Shown piece by piece: positions 11,301 through 22,377 of a stretch of DNA of 64,000 bases; the stretch's first letter is position 1; each line of letters starts with the position of its first letter. The translations under genes and the position numbers were made by a program. The notes beneath the pieces were generated by a model. The model ran no database searches and had not been told where the DNA came from. It saw nothing but the letters and a program-made list of their open reading frames with translations. Origin of the DNA: Triatoma infestans (Eukaryota > Arthropoda > Insecta > Hemiptera > Reduviidae); NCBI GenBank assembly GCA_011037195.1, contig JAAEAF010003168.1:48782-112781 (forward strand), in the 5' to 3' direction.

Positions 11301-14300
11301 TTTTTCTTTATTTTATTTGAAAATCTCAGTTTTTCAAATGTTTCAAAGTTAACTCCAATCGAATTACTTTAGATTAAGAGTACCACGATCCAGTCTTCTT
11401 TCTTTCTACTCGTTCATTTATCTTAAGTTATAGTTGAAGTCAAATTTATTTCTTTAGTTTAAAAAGCATGAATAAGGATTTGTATGTATTATAACGTAGT
11501 TAAATAAATTCTTCTCACATATCCACTGATGCTTCCATATTCTTGAAGAATTTAATTTATTAGCTGTGAGTTTCGGTCTCCAACGATTTTCAACAACAGA
11601 TTGTACTTCTAAAAGTTATCAGATGGCTAATTTCTCAAATTCTTAAAGGAAATTTCGCTCGAGAAGATACAGTGTACCCTTAGAGGCTATTTTTTTTTCG
11701 TTTAAAAAGCGGCCGGAACTTCAGGAAGCAATGTTAATCTGCAGTTAGAAACTCGAATAATGAAAATATTACCTCATTATAGTTCCTTTCTTTTGAGTCA
11801 GCCTTTGCAGAAAAAAAAAATTGTTTATTTGAAATTGTACTCATAATGTACTAATAGCTATGCTACTATAAATTTGTTTATAATAGCATCAGTGTTTAAC
11901 TTTGACTCATCATTTGTCTCTTTTTTGGCTTTATTCTGCTATGTAAAATATTGTACAATGAAGAACTAAGTAGTGGCCCAACATTTGATTGATTTCAAGA
12001 TCAAGCTCTCTTATGGATATCAATTTTCTATTTTAAGTTTATATATCTTGTATATTCTTTAGTAATAATGCCTTATAATAAAGTTCTGTTATATACCTAT
12101 ATATAATTTAAATATATATATTTACATAGTATATATAACTATTTATATTATAAATATAAGTATATTTATATATAACTATTTATATGATATGTATAATATT
12201 TTTTAATTCTCATTATCCAAGTGTAAATTATCCAGACTAGGTTGTTTAATTTTTTCATAATTTATTAGAAAATTGTTTCATTCAATGTACACTAAATCGT
12301 GAGTTTACAACTACTGCGCTAATATTTTCTTAGGTTTTTACAAGCCCAAAGAAACCAAACTAAACAATACCGCATTAAGTTTAAGCTAATATGTTAAATT
12401 AAAATAATAATTTTCTAAACAAAATGAGCAGTTTTATACCTTGTGATAAAATTAAGTAAATTTAAGTGCATATTCTAACATCTAAAGATGATATCATTAT
12501 TAGACCGGAATGCCCTGCTGAATTGATCAAATAATTTTTACAAAATAAGAAGGAATTGTCATGGATCTACTTCTTGTAATCCGAATCATACATAAACAGC
12601 TCTTGAAGAGAGAAACATGAAAATTATAGATTTTATTATTTGCTAGATAATTTTACTTACAGAAATTATTTTTTCACAATTTTAACTTATAGGTCATGCA
12701 AGTTAGGCTACAAGTAAATAAAATTTTTGAACCATATTCGTTTTGTGTCGAAATCGTTTTCTGAAGAACATATCAATAAATTCAAAGAGCTAAGAAAAAT
12801 CAAATTATAAGAAACATACACAGCTAAAAGAAATTACAAGAATAAATTGAATTTCTTCTTGCGCCATTACGCTGGCATGAGATCAATCTTATAAGAGAAA
12901 AGAAATAGAAGATGCACTTTTTGTTACATACAGTTGATGTAATTTATTGATGAGCATCACTTTACTACAATAAATTCAATAATTAGTAATTTAGAGTATT
13001 CCTTGTTTTTTGGAAAACTAGATGGTTGCGCTTTGATTGCTTGTGAATATAGATCTAAAGGGAGGAAAGTTCTGGATTTCGTGAAGAGAATTGCATTTCG
13101 AAAATGCATTTTTAAGTGAAATTGCCAGTAAAGCCATTAATATTTTAAACTTGGGAGTTTAAAAAATAAAATTTATGTATTTATTTAAAGTTAAATGTTC
13201 TGTAAGACATAAGTTTTGAATATAATTTCCTATATATAGATGATATTTCTGAATGGTACAAACATAACTGGTATTCTTTTAATTATTAATGAATATCCTC
13301 GTAGAATTCCTACCTTTCCTATGATTATAGCAAAGATTTTATCACGCCAAATTAGATTGTGTGAATAATCATTGTATGTTTGTTTTTGTTTTTCAGATAT
13401 TAATGTAAAATTAAAGGAGAAAGAAGCTGTGAAAACCAAAGATGTTTCAAAAGGTGAGTGGTTCCTGCCTTATGACGGTAATATGTTATTTATTGCCTCT
13501 GTATGTAAGCCATGAATTGAAATTCATTAACCTCTATCAAATGTATTTATTATTACCTACTCCCGTTTTTATCCATTCTTCTAATTATAAAATATAACTG
13601 TTCCTAAATATTGATTCATAATCATGCTTTTCATCTTAAATAACACATTTACTTGGGGGAGGTAACTTGGAATAAACTCACTAATAACTCCCTGTATAGA
13701 CAGACTGTTTGGCTGCCATAATTTCTCTGAATAATGAAATGAACTAGCCACTTCTTCGGGTGCCCATATTTACCGACATTTACACAGTAGACACAGAGAT
13801 AGGTCCAGGTGTGAACAAGTCAGGGTAGGCGCGACCAACATTAAGAAAGCTCCTAAGTCAACCACTAAGTACATTGTTTATTTTACAGACACATTTAAAT
13901 AATCAGAATAAGTTGAGATGTGAGGATTTAATGAACTAAAATTTCAGATATTAAGAAGCTGAGTTCGTTAAAAATCCGACAATACCTGCGCAGTGAAAAG
14001 CTCATTTTTCTGAGATCATGGCATCTCTGCGAACATTCCAGCCTGGCAACGCGAACAGCATTGAACTGACAAACAATCCACATAAACACACATTTAAGGG
14101 AAAAAGATTAGATCAGTGATAGCTTGCTGGAATTCCACACCGATGTCCCGGCTCCGAGTCCTGCTGTACAGCTCTTCGAGTCTCTCTTCTTGTGTGCCTC
14201 TACAGTTCACTGAAACAAGATCTGTAACAGAGAACACTACCTGGTGACGGGAAGTACATACTGAGAAGGCAATAGATCTTTCAGGTCGCAGTGCATTATC

Positions 14301-15207
14301 GTCTTGAAGAAATCTAATCTACTCACATTTCAAGATATCAAGTGCATGTTCCTATACTTACCTCGAACATTCAACCACATGTAGAAATAAACATAGACAA
14401 GGTTGCTGCAATAATCACAGGTGACAATGGATTGGACTTTGCAGACATTTTAAACAAAAGATTATTAATAAATAACTTATTCCCTTTCTTCCCGTATTGT
14501 GCAGATTAATTATCATCTTTCTGTACTTCATATTTATATTCAGTAATAAACTAAATTTCATCTTAATTACAGATCTGAAATTGAAGTTGGTCTGTTGTGG
14601 TGAGGATTCCAAAGTGTTGGTGGTCTGTGGCCCATCAGGTTCTGGTAAATCAACTCTTATAGAACGTCTGTTTAAGGAATATCCATCAAAATTTGGTTTC
14701 TCGGTTTCACATACAACCAGAAAACCAAGACCCGGTGAAGTACACGGTGTACATTACTATTTTACCACACAGGAAGAGATGAAAGCGGCCATACAAAGAG
14801 GTGAATTCTTGGAGACGGCCACATTTTCTGGTAATACTTACGGTACCAGTTTCAATGCAGTATGTCAAGTTTGTAAAACCGGAAAAATATGCATATTGGA
14901 TATTGAAATGGAAGGTGTAAAACAGGTAAAACAGACTGACCTAAATCCCATATTAGTATTCATAAAACCGCCTACAATGGCTGAGCTAGAGAAACGATTG
15001 CGTGCACGCGGCACTGAAACCGAAGACAGCCTGAATCGTAGATTGAATAGAGCCAAACTGGAAATGGATTACGGTGAAATTGAAGGCAATTTCCATAAAA
15101 TTATTATAAATGATAATATTGAAGAAGCTTATAAAACTTTTAGTAATTTTATCAAAAGTGAATTGCAGAGACGAAAAATAAAGCTTGAATCCTTTGGAGT
15201 AGAATAG
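8362..15207 (+). CDS. Guanylate kinase (four exons)
   Basis: Exons 8362-8389, 9239-9292, 13397-13453 and 14573-15207 give 257 residues. All introns are phase 1 with GT-AG ends. Guanylate kinase phosphorylates GMP/dGMP to GDP/dGDP in the cytosol using ATP. The last exon carries the whole catalytic domain: P-loop GPSGSGKS (residues 66-73), FGFSVSHTTRKPRPGE, YYF, EFLETATFSGNTYGT and the LID arginines around RLRARGTETEDSLNRRL. The first three exons encode about 46 charged residues beyond the usual start. Exons 2 and 3 (54 and 57 nt) are symmetric, so they could be skipped without a frame change. No Met precedes the P-loop in exon 4 itself, which supports exon 1 as the start. A possible poly(A) signal AATAAA lies at 15637. 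Confidence 0.88.
9293..13396 (+). other. Guanylate kinase intron 2
   Basis: AT-rich intron. Apart from the candidate alternative exons at 10075-10109 and 10981-11180, I see only poly-T and TA runs (for example 12095-12190). Confidence 0.5.
10981..11180 (+). CDS. Candidate alternative terminal exon of the guanylate-kinase locus
   Basis: A good acceptor (TTTTGAACAG at 10971-10980) opens a frame. Joined to exon 2 (phase 1, ends 9292), it runs 66 codons to a TAA at 11178. The peptide begins GAGPQTCPTMGHNIPLLLPN and ends LFIQEMWY, with two CxxC-like cysteines. The tract is clearly GC-richer than the surrounding intron. It would give a short protein of about 93 residues without the kinase domain. 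I do not recognise a domain; an exonised insertion or an exon of another gene is possible. A weaker, similarly phased mini-exon lies at 10075-10109 (peptide ETKQRHRERLY). Confidence 0.4.
14100..14290 (+). mobile_element. tRNA-derived SINE, copy 2 (diverged)
   Basis: It shares with 612-845, in order, an A-box-like GATAGCTTGCTGGAATTCC, a degenerate B box GGCTCCGAGTCC, GCCTCTACAGTTCACT, AGAGAACACT and CTGAGAAGGC. It lies in guanylate-kinase intron 3, about 280 bp before exon 4. Confidence 0.6.
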
Positions 15208-16006
15208 AGAAAAAAAATGAGTAACTACTTAATAACTCTGAATTATATAATGCATTCCAAAACAGTAAATGTATATAATTCAGAAATAGGTTGATCAGTT
15301 AATGTGCAAATGAATATTTTAAAATATATTTAAACAAATTAAGGCTCTAGATTGGATTGTTGAGTGTTAAGGTACACTGAGCCTGTACTACTTATGTAGC
15401 ATTAAATTTCTAATATATTTGAAGTTGTAGCTATCAAGATATTACTTCTTGCTTTAAATTTGTCGACTATTTTTTGTAAACTGTTTCCTATAATTGAATA
15501 CAATATTTTTTTTTTAATTCAGTTTAAAGTTTATCTTCAAGTTATAGGCTTCAAGAACCTATTCTCATTCATTCTCTTAAAAAAAAAATTATCTCTTTTA
15601 AAACTGTGCAAACTTGCAATGATAAATATTTAGGGAAATAAATTATTTATTTAATTATTAATAGTTTTTTGAAGTTTATCCTTTGATAAAATACGTAATT
15701 AGTAATCCTTTGCTCTTCTAAGTACAAGTATTTAAAAACAAATTATGAACTGCTTTAAGTTCCTTTCTTTAAAAAATATAACAATGTGCCAATATAATGA
15801 GATTCCAGAAAGTTTATTTTTTATTTTTTAAAAAAAGTGTTTCTATTTTTTTCAAATGATTTGTAAATAGTTGTTAATTTAGTTAAAATAACTAGTCTTT
15901 TAATATATTTATGTATGTTTCTGAATTATGTACATAAAAGTAAACAATAAATTGTCTAAAGTAATAAAACTGTTTTTTGATTGTCTTTTTTTAAAAAAAG
16001 CTCTAA
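15208..16006 (+). other. Guanylate kinase 3' untranslated region and flank
   Basis: AT-rich, with candidate poly(A) signals AATAAA at 15637 and near 15945. No open frame of interest. Confidence 0.5.
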
Positions 16007-16618
16007 GGGCTATGTCAAACGAGGTTTCCTGGGTCGCGCGACCCAATCATCAAGACAGTTTACAATTGGGCGTTCACACTGGGTGGCGCCACTGTACAGG
16101 TGGCGCGACCCGGTCGACCATCGGCGACTCAACCCGCGACCCATCGGTGGCGCCACCCAGTGCGCTGTGGATTTCTAATCAGTCTGTCACACGTAGTCGT
16201 AGGAAGCGGACTTAGCGATGGAAATGCTTGATGTGGAACCCTTTATAATTGAAATCCAACAGCGCCCTGTTATATGGGATGTTGAGTACAGTGAGTACTC
16301 GGACAGGGATATGAAGAAGAACGCTTGGGAAGATATTGTAGAAGTTGAAGAAACTTTACCAGGTTGTCTGAGCTGAAGATGCAATAGAAGAAACTAGTTT
16401 CCTTTATCTCTCTTAATAAGGAATGAACCCAAAACCGTCTATTTTTAATTTTTTTCCGGTTACATAGGTGAAGGTAGGCTACAGCTGCTAACTCTTCGAC
16501 TTCAATTATTCAACTGGCCTTGGAGAGCCTTGGGGCTATGGGTGGCGATTCCCAGGTCGCGAATCAAGTGGCGTCAAAATAAGTAGCCCGACCCAGGAAG
16601 CCTCGTTTGTCATAGCCC
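16007..16618 (+). mobile_element. PIF/Harbinger-type non-autonomous element
   Basis: About 33-bp terminal inverted repeats: the left end reads GGGCTATGTCAAACGAGG and the right end, on the other strand, GGGCTATGACAAACGAGG; both continue into TTCCTGGGTCG with one or two changes. Subterminal GGTGGCGC/GCGCCACC blocks are palindromic. Inside is one exon coding a MADF domain, the DNA-binding partner protein of Harbinger elements. No transposase remains. TAA precedes the left end, but the right flank is ATA, so the 3-bp target duplication is not clear. Confidence 0.75.
16218..16376 (+). pseudogene. MADF-domain exon inside the Harbinger element
   Basis: 52 residues starting MEMLDVEPFIIEIQQRPVIW, with YSDRDMKKNAWEDI, match the first two helices of a MADF (Myb/SANT-like in Adf-1) domain. 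Normal MADF proteins continue for at least 30 more residues; here the frame stops at TGA 16374. It is either the first exon with the rest deleted or a truncated relic. The location between the inverted repeats ties it to the transposon rather than to a host gene. Confidence 0.65.
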
Positions 16619-17299
16619 ATATTTGAACTTGTAAATCTTACTTATTTGAATTTGTTTTTTTTTTTTAACAGTTTCCTAAAGAGGTGAAAATGGAAATAAG
16701 CGGGAAGCCATCACATTACTTTCCTAAAGTACGACTTTTTTCAAGAAAAATAAGTTTCAAAGAAGTGAAAGATATTTAATGGAAAGTTTGAAAAAAATTA
16801 ATATCAGTTGAAGGCTGCTACTAAATACTAGTGAAATCTTCGCATCGTCGGATCTGCTGTAATAGATTATGAGTAACATAACAATGTAAATATACCCTTT
16901 AATTGGGCCTCATACCTAATTGGGTTCATCTATATGAAATTGGCGCTGATGATGTGTGGCTTGCTCAAGACCCAGGACCATTACATAGCAAATTCTCTCA
17001 GCTAGTCGATTCATTTTGTAACAATCTAATCAGGATGTATCTAAAGCTATTTCCTTAAGTTATAATTCCACTTATAAAAACATCTCTAGTTTAGGTTGGG
17101 GAGAAAATTATTTACTAACGGAATGCCTTATTAGTAAGAAAAGAATATGTAGTCAGCAACGATTGCATTGCAATAGAACTGTTACATTTATTGTAATGAC
17201 ACGAAGTTTAGTTTTGATCCAATTTCCCTTGCCCATTTCGTAATATTTGCTTTGACGATCTTAAACATTTTTTTATAATATGCCCTGTTTTTAGAGATA
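16619..17299. other. AT-rich spacer, nothing recognised
   Basis: No open frame or repeat boundary seen. GAAATCTTCGCATCGT at about 16837 recurs at about 19508, which may mark a small dispersed element. Confidence 0.4.
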
Positions 17300-18867
17300 T
17301 CCAAGATATTTATTATTATTATTATTAAATTTATTTATTGTATAAGCAAAATCTGTTAAATAAGATAACAATAGTTGCTATTGCTCACTGCTGAGGATCT
17401 CGAGTGGGGAAGCCAGCCAGTGATGACACTCGTGCCATTGTTAGGGCGTTTGTTTGCGAAGGTTATCCTAGGCCACTTCCTTTTCAGTCTCCTAGTTTGT
17501 TCTGCAGCAATCTTAAGTTGGAGTTGGGAGAATTGTTATGTTGTGATTGTGTTTCATGAAACTTTTTGTATTTGGTTGTGACTTGGTCTGTCACGAATGG
17601 TATGTTGAGGTCAGTGTTTAGTGTAAGATTTGAGACGTGTAGAACGACAGTAATGTGTCGTAGAAATTTAAATTGGAAAGCTTGTACTCTGTATAGGTTG
17701 GAAGGTTTAGTAGAACCCCAAACTTCGCAACCGTACAGCTATGTAGGTCGAATTATAGTTTTGTAAATTAGTATCAAGTTGTAGAGGTTGTCGTTCAGTT
17801 TTCCGACGTAACTGTCGAAATCTCCGATTCAAAGCCTGCTTTTAAGTATGGTGTGGGGGGTTCCAAGTTATTCGACGGCTAATTGGAGTCCAAGATAGCG
17901 AGTAATATAGTTCTCCGGGCGCGGTGTGTGTTGGGCATGTACGTTTACATAGTGTGAATGTCATGTCCGTAGATTTTAGACTGTTAATTTGATTCTCCAT
18001 TTGTTGCACCAATGTTGTATTTCGTCAAGATGTCATTGTAAGTGAGTGGTTGGCATGTCGTGAAAGAATGGCAGTGTCGTCTTCAAAGATCGCCGTTAGA
18101 GTTTTTTTTGAAAGTGCTATGTCGAATGTATAAAATAGGTCCCAGTACACGTCCTTGTGGAACACCAATCTTGATGAGATAGATGTCAAATATAACTGTC
18201 TTCTCTCTCACGCAAAATATCTGTTAGTTAAGTATGACTGTAAGATTAAGTAGAAAGTGAAGGGAAGAAATAGTTTTAGTTTATATAGAAGTTCTGGATG
18301 CCTCACTTACCGAAAGCTTGAGCCACATCCAAGTAAGCTGCAGAACAGTATTCTCTGCTTTCTAGAGTAGAAGCTATTTAGTCAGTTAGTAGGTGGCATT
18401 GATGTACAGTGGAATGATTTTTGCGGAAGCCAATGATGATCTGGGAGTGTCTGAGAATGTTGAAAGATGGGATAGAGTCGTTTTAGAAGTAATTTTTCAA
18501 ACATTTTGCCAAGAAGGGAAAGTAGTCTAATCGGGCGGTATGATGATGGTAAATGTTTAGGATTCCCGGGTTTATGAAACAGTAAGATTACAGCTAATTT
18601 CCAGTCTATCGGGAAGTAAGCAAAACGTAGTCCTGCCTTGCAAAGATAAGTCAGGTGAATTATTGCTCTGCGTGGTAGATGTCGTAATATTTTTGAAGTG
18701 ATAAGGTCGAAGCCTGGAGATCTTTGAAGAGGAAGTTTATGGATAGTGAATTTTAGCTTAGAAGGAGTGAAATGTTTAGAAGGTGGAGATAGTTGTAAGG
18801 GAACATCGAGATTCGGACTGATTTCGTTGTATGATTTTCGTCTTGCACATCATGAGGACGTTCAAAT

Positions 18868-18880
18868 ACTGTAGCAGAAT
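18868..18880. repeat. 13-bp target-site duplication of P2, left
   Basis: ACTGTAGCAGAAT at 18868-18880 and again at 19077-19089. Confidence 0.85.
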
Positions 18881-19076
18881 CAGAGACATTTTCCGTGGTA
18901 GCCTGCTTCATTTTGTGGTCATCGACCGGTTTCGGGCGTTCGCCCATCTTCAGGATGCATTTTTCAGACAGTGACAACACAGACTCGAGAGTAACTTAGT
19001 TTCACACAAAATGAAGCAGGCTACCACGGAAAATGTCTCTGATGCTTTCCAGCTCTGCGGAACCAACCACCACAAC
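18881..19076 (+). mobile_element. P2 element, inverted pair with target duplication
   Basis: 196 bp. The left half is the reverse complement of the P2 unit (CAGAGACATTTTCCGTGG to CATCTTCAGGATGC); the right half is the end of the unit in sense (AATGAAGCAGGCTACCACGG to ACCAACCACCACAAC). The left arm has the CUGAAGA-hairpin-GAAA core on the minus strand. It is inserted in a LINE reading frame with perfect 13-bp duplications, so it moved as a discrete unit. Confidence 0.8.
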
Positions 19077-19145
19077 ACTGTAGCAGAATGTTTGGCAAAC
19101 GCTTGAGCCCTTCCTTTGTCTGATTTGGCCCAATTGCCAGATATT

Positions 19146-21110
19146 TATTTAAAGCCTATTTTTCATAAAAATAATGAATGAAATGATATGGATAGGTTGA
19201 ATTCCTTATTTGTTTTAACTAATTCCTCCCAAGTGAACAGTATTTATTTTTATGCTATTAGGCTTTAGAAAGAATAAGCAAGTTCATATTAAATATCTAG
19301 CTGACAAATTATTATTTTCGAAGTTAATAAATCGAATGTAATTTTATTTTTAATTTTCGTATTTTATTTTTTTAGAATTCATTTGTAAATCCCTATGCCA
19401 TTGCTTTATAATACTCTTCTTTTTATTTATTTATTTTTTTTTCTTGTCTATAGGTACACTCAACTCCAGCTAAAAGATGTATCTTAAAAGCAATAAAGAA
19501 TTGATTGAAATCTTCGCATCGTATCTCCTTAAATGTAAACATACCATGTTTTTCATTTTTCAGTAGTTGGAATGATGGCCACCGATACTCCAATGTCATC
19601 ATTTCAATAAATTCTTCAGTACTACTAGAAAATCTTATCAGACTTTTTTTATTTATAACAATTTTACATTATAATTTATGTTGTGTAAGGTGTGTACAGC
19701 ATTATTCAAATACAAACAAAATTGGACAGTTCATCTTAAGTCCAGTTTCTGGCGGATCCGCCAAGGATGACAAACGTCCATTTTATTTTATTGTTTTTTT
19801 TTATTAACCGTTTTCTTTTAATTTGAAATATTTTCTTCAAAATATGTGTATCTTGCCTTACATTAGATAACACTTATATGTCTCCAATTATAAGGTATAC
19901 TTATTTAAATCAAACAGAAAATTTGAAGAATTGATCTTTTTATCTTATTCCACTTTATTTTCTCACAGTACCTTTCGCCGATAGGCAATTAGAAAGGTAA
20001 TGAATCCTTATTAGTGATTCAATTTAATTATTTAAATTAAGATATGTCACATTTTCATTTCGGGTGTTGGTATCGCCATCAACAGTGTTATACTTTTTCT
20101 TGTTTTCTAACCTGATTCGGATTTTTAATCCAAGAACTTGATAAACTGAGCTCTCTCATTTTGAATAAAAAAATCTGAAGCGGAATAAAAAGGCCATGAA
20201 ACGGGAAGGTGGATTATGACGGACAGAATTTCAGATATTTTGCAGAAGATGAGCGAAATCAGTAACTGAGGCACCTTCAGAAAATGCAGAGTTAATAATG
20301 TGGCAAATGCAAAAATAAATTAAAATTTATGTATTTCTTTTATGTTTTACGTTTATTTATTGATAACACTTTTTCTTTCTCCCTTTTCGCCCAATCTTTC
20401 TCTCACTCCATATTTCGCTGCTGCTTTTACTAGCTGTTACAGTTAAAAAGTACATTTATATTAATTTCTTTAAAGAACTAACAATTGAACAAAAATTAAC
20501 ATTGGATACCCAACTTACTGGCTCCGCTAATTAACATATTACAAGTCTTATGTTTATATATATATATTTTTTTGTATATAAAAAAGGAATGATGGACTTT
20601 ATCTTTTGCTCCATTACAATTTTCCCAATCAGGTCCCAAAATAAAAGTACTTTTTGTTTGAACAATTCGGATTAGTATTAAAATTTATTTCACTACTTTT
20701 AACCAAATTCTGTTATGTTTGCTTCTAGAGATTATACTTCTGCAATTGTAAATATTTCTTTGTTGTTACTTTAACTACATAACAACAAATCATTACAATT
20801 TTATGCTTTCTTTTTTTTTTACATTCCATTAAAATTACAAAAACAATGTTTTTATACATAAAATTACAATGAAGTTCATAATAAAAAATTAATAAACGGC
20901 ATTATCTCAACTTAATTTTTTTTTTTTTAAAAAGCAATTAAAAAATTATATATATAATAAATAAGTTACAATTAAATAATCTAAACTGTCATGCGTGCTT
21001 TTTAATAATAAAAACACTTTCGTCAAAAAAAATTGTTAGTTAATGTACACAAAGAATTAAAAAAATAAAAAGAGTTATTTAAAAGAAGTTTAAACGGGTA
21101 GCGAGACGCA
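19146..21110. other. Cyclin A 3' flank, no gene recognised
   Basis: AT-rich. The part close to 21110 should be the cyclin A 3' UTR on the minus strand; a reverse TTTATT (AATAAA) near 20687 is one candidate poly(A) signal. The open frame at 19505-19807 is AT-rich and unlike any family I know. Confidence 0.45.
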
Positions 21111-22373
21111 TCATGAAGAGCCAGAGTGATCTCTGATAACCAATCGTTTAGCTGGTACTTGTGACGAATAATGATACTTATCTCGACTATACTTATCACG
21201 ACTCGCCTGCTGCTGAGCTGTAAAAGATTTAGCATGCGTATCACAAAGATGGGCGATCAACGTGCCAAGTGATCTGAGACTGTATCCAGTTGATTTGGCG
21301 ATCGCCTGCGGCCATATATCTGTTTGATCTAAACAATGGTTGGCTAAAATTAACGCTGCACAAGCAACAGCTGATGGTGTATATTCTAGATAGGGGTCGC
21401 CTTCTAATAGCGACAATTCAGCGATATACATAGAGAGAAAGGTTACTTTCTCAGGAATTCTGTGCACAGCTGATATGTGTGATATAAATGTATAAGCGGT
21501 CGGCGAGGAAAGATCAAAAGACAATACCTTCAACACTAAATGTTCCATTCTCAACAGCTGTTTCTTTGTATAAGTATCGTCTGTTATATAGGTAAATTCA
21601 GAAGCTTCAGGTGGATATATCTCTTCATATTTAGCAGCGATAAACATGGCAGATGTGCCGAGCAATTGTAATTTAGTTCTTACAACAGCCATTGATGAAA
21701 GAAATCTATCGATTAAAGAAACCGCCATGAACAGTGTCTCATTATGAAGCCTATATTCTTCGCCAACTTCTACTAACCAATCTACAAGTATGGTCCTCAT
21801 TGCGTAAGTAACGTCCGGTTGGCGTTTCATGTAATACGCTTTCGCTTTGAACTGTGTTTCCAATGTTTTCAAATAATTGTAAATATCCAGATTGTATGGT
21901 GGACACACGTACAACGGATCTACTGTGACCGCATAAACGTTTCTAGACAATGATGATGTCACCGATGGTGGTTTTGGTGAAGCATCCACTGACATAGGGC
22001 TTTGATGTTTGAGCGTTGTCCTTTCATCCTCCTTTATTTCTTTAAGCGGAGTCCTCCTAACATTTCTAATATTCTCTAATCCACGTACTCCTTCCTTTGA
22101 CAATTTATCATTGATTTCCGCACTCTTCTCTTCAACGATAAGCGACTTACATGGTTTGCTTTCTGGTGGACAACAGCTGACCGTAGAAGAAACTGAAGCA
22201 TCAACTATATCTTTTTTTAAAACATCACTTGGCGGACGAAAATTGGTAGATTCATGATTTAAATTGATAGTACCCAAAACGGCCCTTTTTTGCATATTCC
22301 GCGATGCATCCTTGGCTTTGCAGAATTTGGGAACATTATTTTCTTCATCCTGATGAATTGTAAAAGATGCCAT
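21111..22373 (-). CDS. CycA: Cyclin A (single-exon coding region)
   Basis: 420 residues from MASFTIHQDEE. A destruction box RAVLGTINL sits at residues 30-38. The cyclin box begins near YNYLKTLE and holds MRTILVDWLVEVGEEY (192 onward), the cyclin A/B form of the hydrophobic-patch MRAIL motif. The second cyclin fold follows (SSPTAYTFI to CDTHAKSF). Cyclin A activates Cdk1/Cdk2 in S phase and G2 and is destroyed by the APC/C. An acceptor (TATTATTACAG) lies only four bases before the ATG, so an intron splits the 5' UTR while the coding region is uninterrupted. I prefer this Met over the in-frame one 14 codons upstream, because that one lies across the intron boundary. The C-terminal tail is rich in Ser, Arg and Lys. 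Confidence 0.93.
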   Translation of the reverse strand: MASFTIHQDEENNVPKFCKAKDASRNMQKRAVLGTINLNHESTNFRPPSDVLKKDIVDASVSSTVSCCPPESKPCKSLIVEEKSAEINDKLSKEGVRGLENIRNVRRTPLKEIKEDERTTLKHQSPMSVDASPKPPSVTSSLSRNVYAVTVDPLYVCPPYNLDIYNYLKTLETQFKAKAYYMKRQPDVTYAMRTILVDWLVEVGEEYRLHNETLFMAVSLIDRFLSSMAVVRTKLQLLGTSAMFIAAKYEEIYPPEASEFTYITDDTYTKKQLLRMEHLVLKVLSFDLSSPTAYTFISHISAVHRIPEKVTFLSMYIAELSLLEGDPYLEYTPSAVACAALILANHCLDQTDIWPQAIAKSTGYSLRSLGTLIAHLCDTHAKSFTAQQQASRDKYSRDKYHYSSQVPAKRLVIRDHSGSS

Positions 22374-22377
22374 TGTT

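Larger units (their letters stand above)
17300..19145 (-). pseudogene. Jockey-type LINE relic (RT region to 3' tail)
   Basis: On the minus strand the broken frames give, in order, NWAKSDKGRAQAFAKHS, then SPPSKHFTPSKLKFTIHKLP, LQRSPGFDLITSKIL, a fingers motif SYRPIRLLSLLGKMFEKLLLK, GVPQGRVLGPILY, and C-terminal thumb-region pieces (LYNLILIYKTIIRPTY). These are ordinary Jockey-clade landmarks. Stops and frame changes are frequent. The 3' end is an (ATT/AAT)n run at about 17308-17326. A P2 element (18881-19076) interrupts it; removing the P2 and one copy of its target duplication rejoins the frame at AFAKHSATVFERPHD. Confidence 0.8.

Noticed and set aside
15928..16215. Overlapping plus-strand frames of 95 and 65 codons
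   Set aside because: They run across the Harbinger inverted repeat and its palindromic blocks; the real frame is the MADF one at 16218.
21023..21244. Minus-strand 73-codon frame
   Set aside because: Out-of-frame shadow of the cyclin A 3' end.
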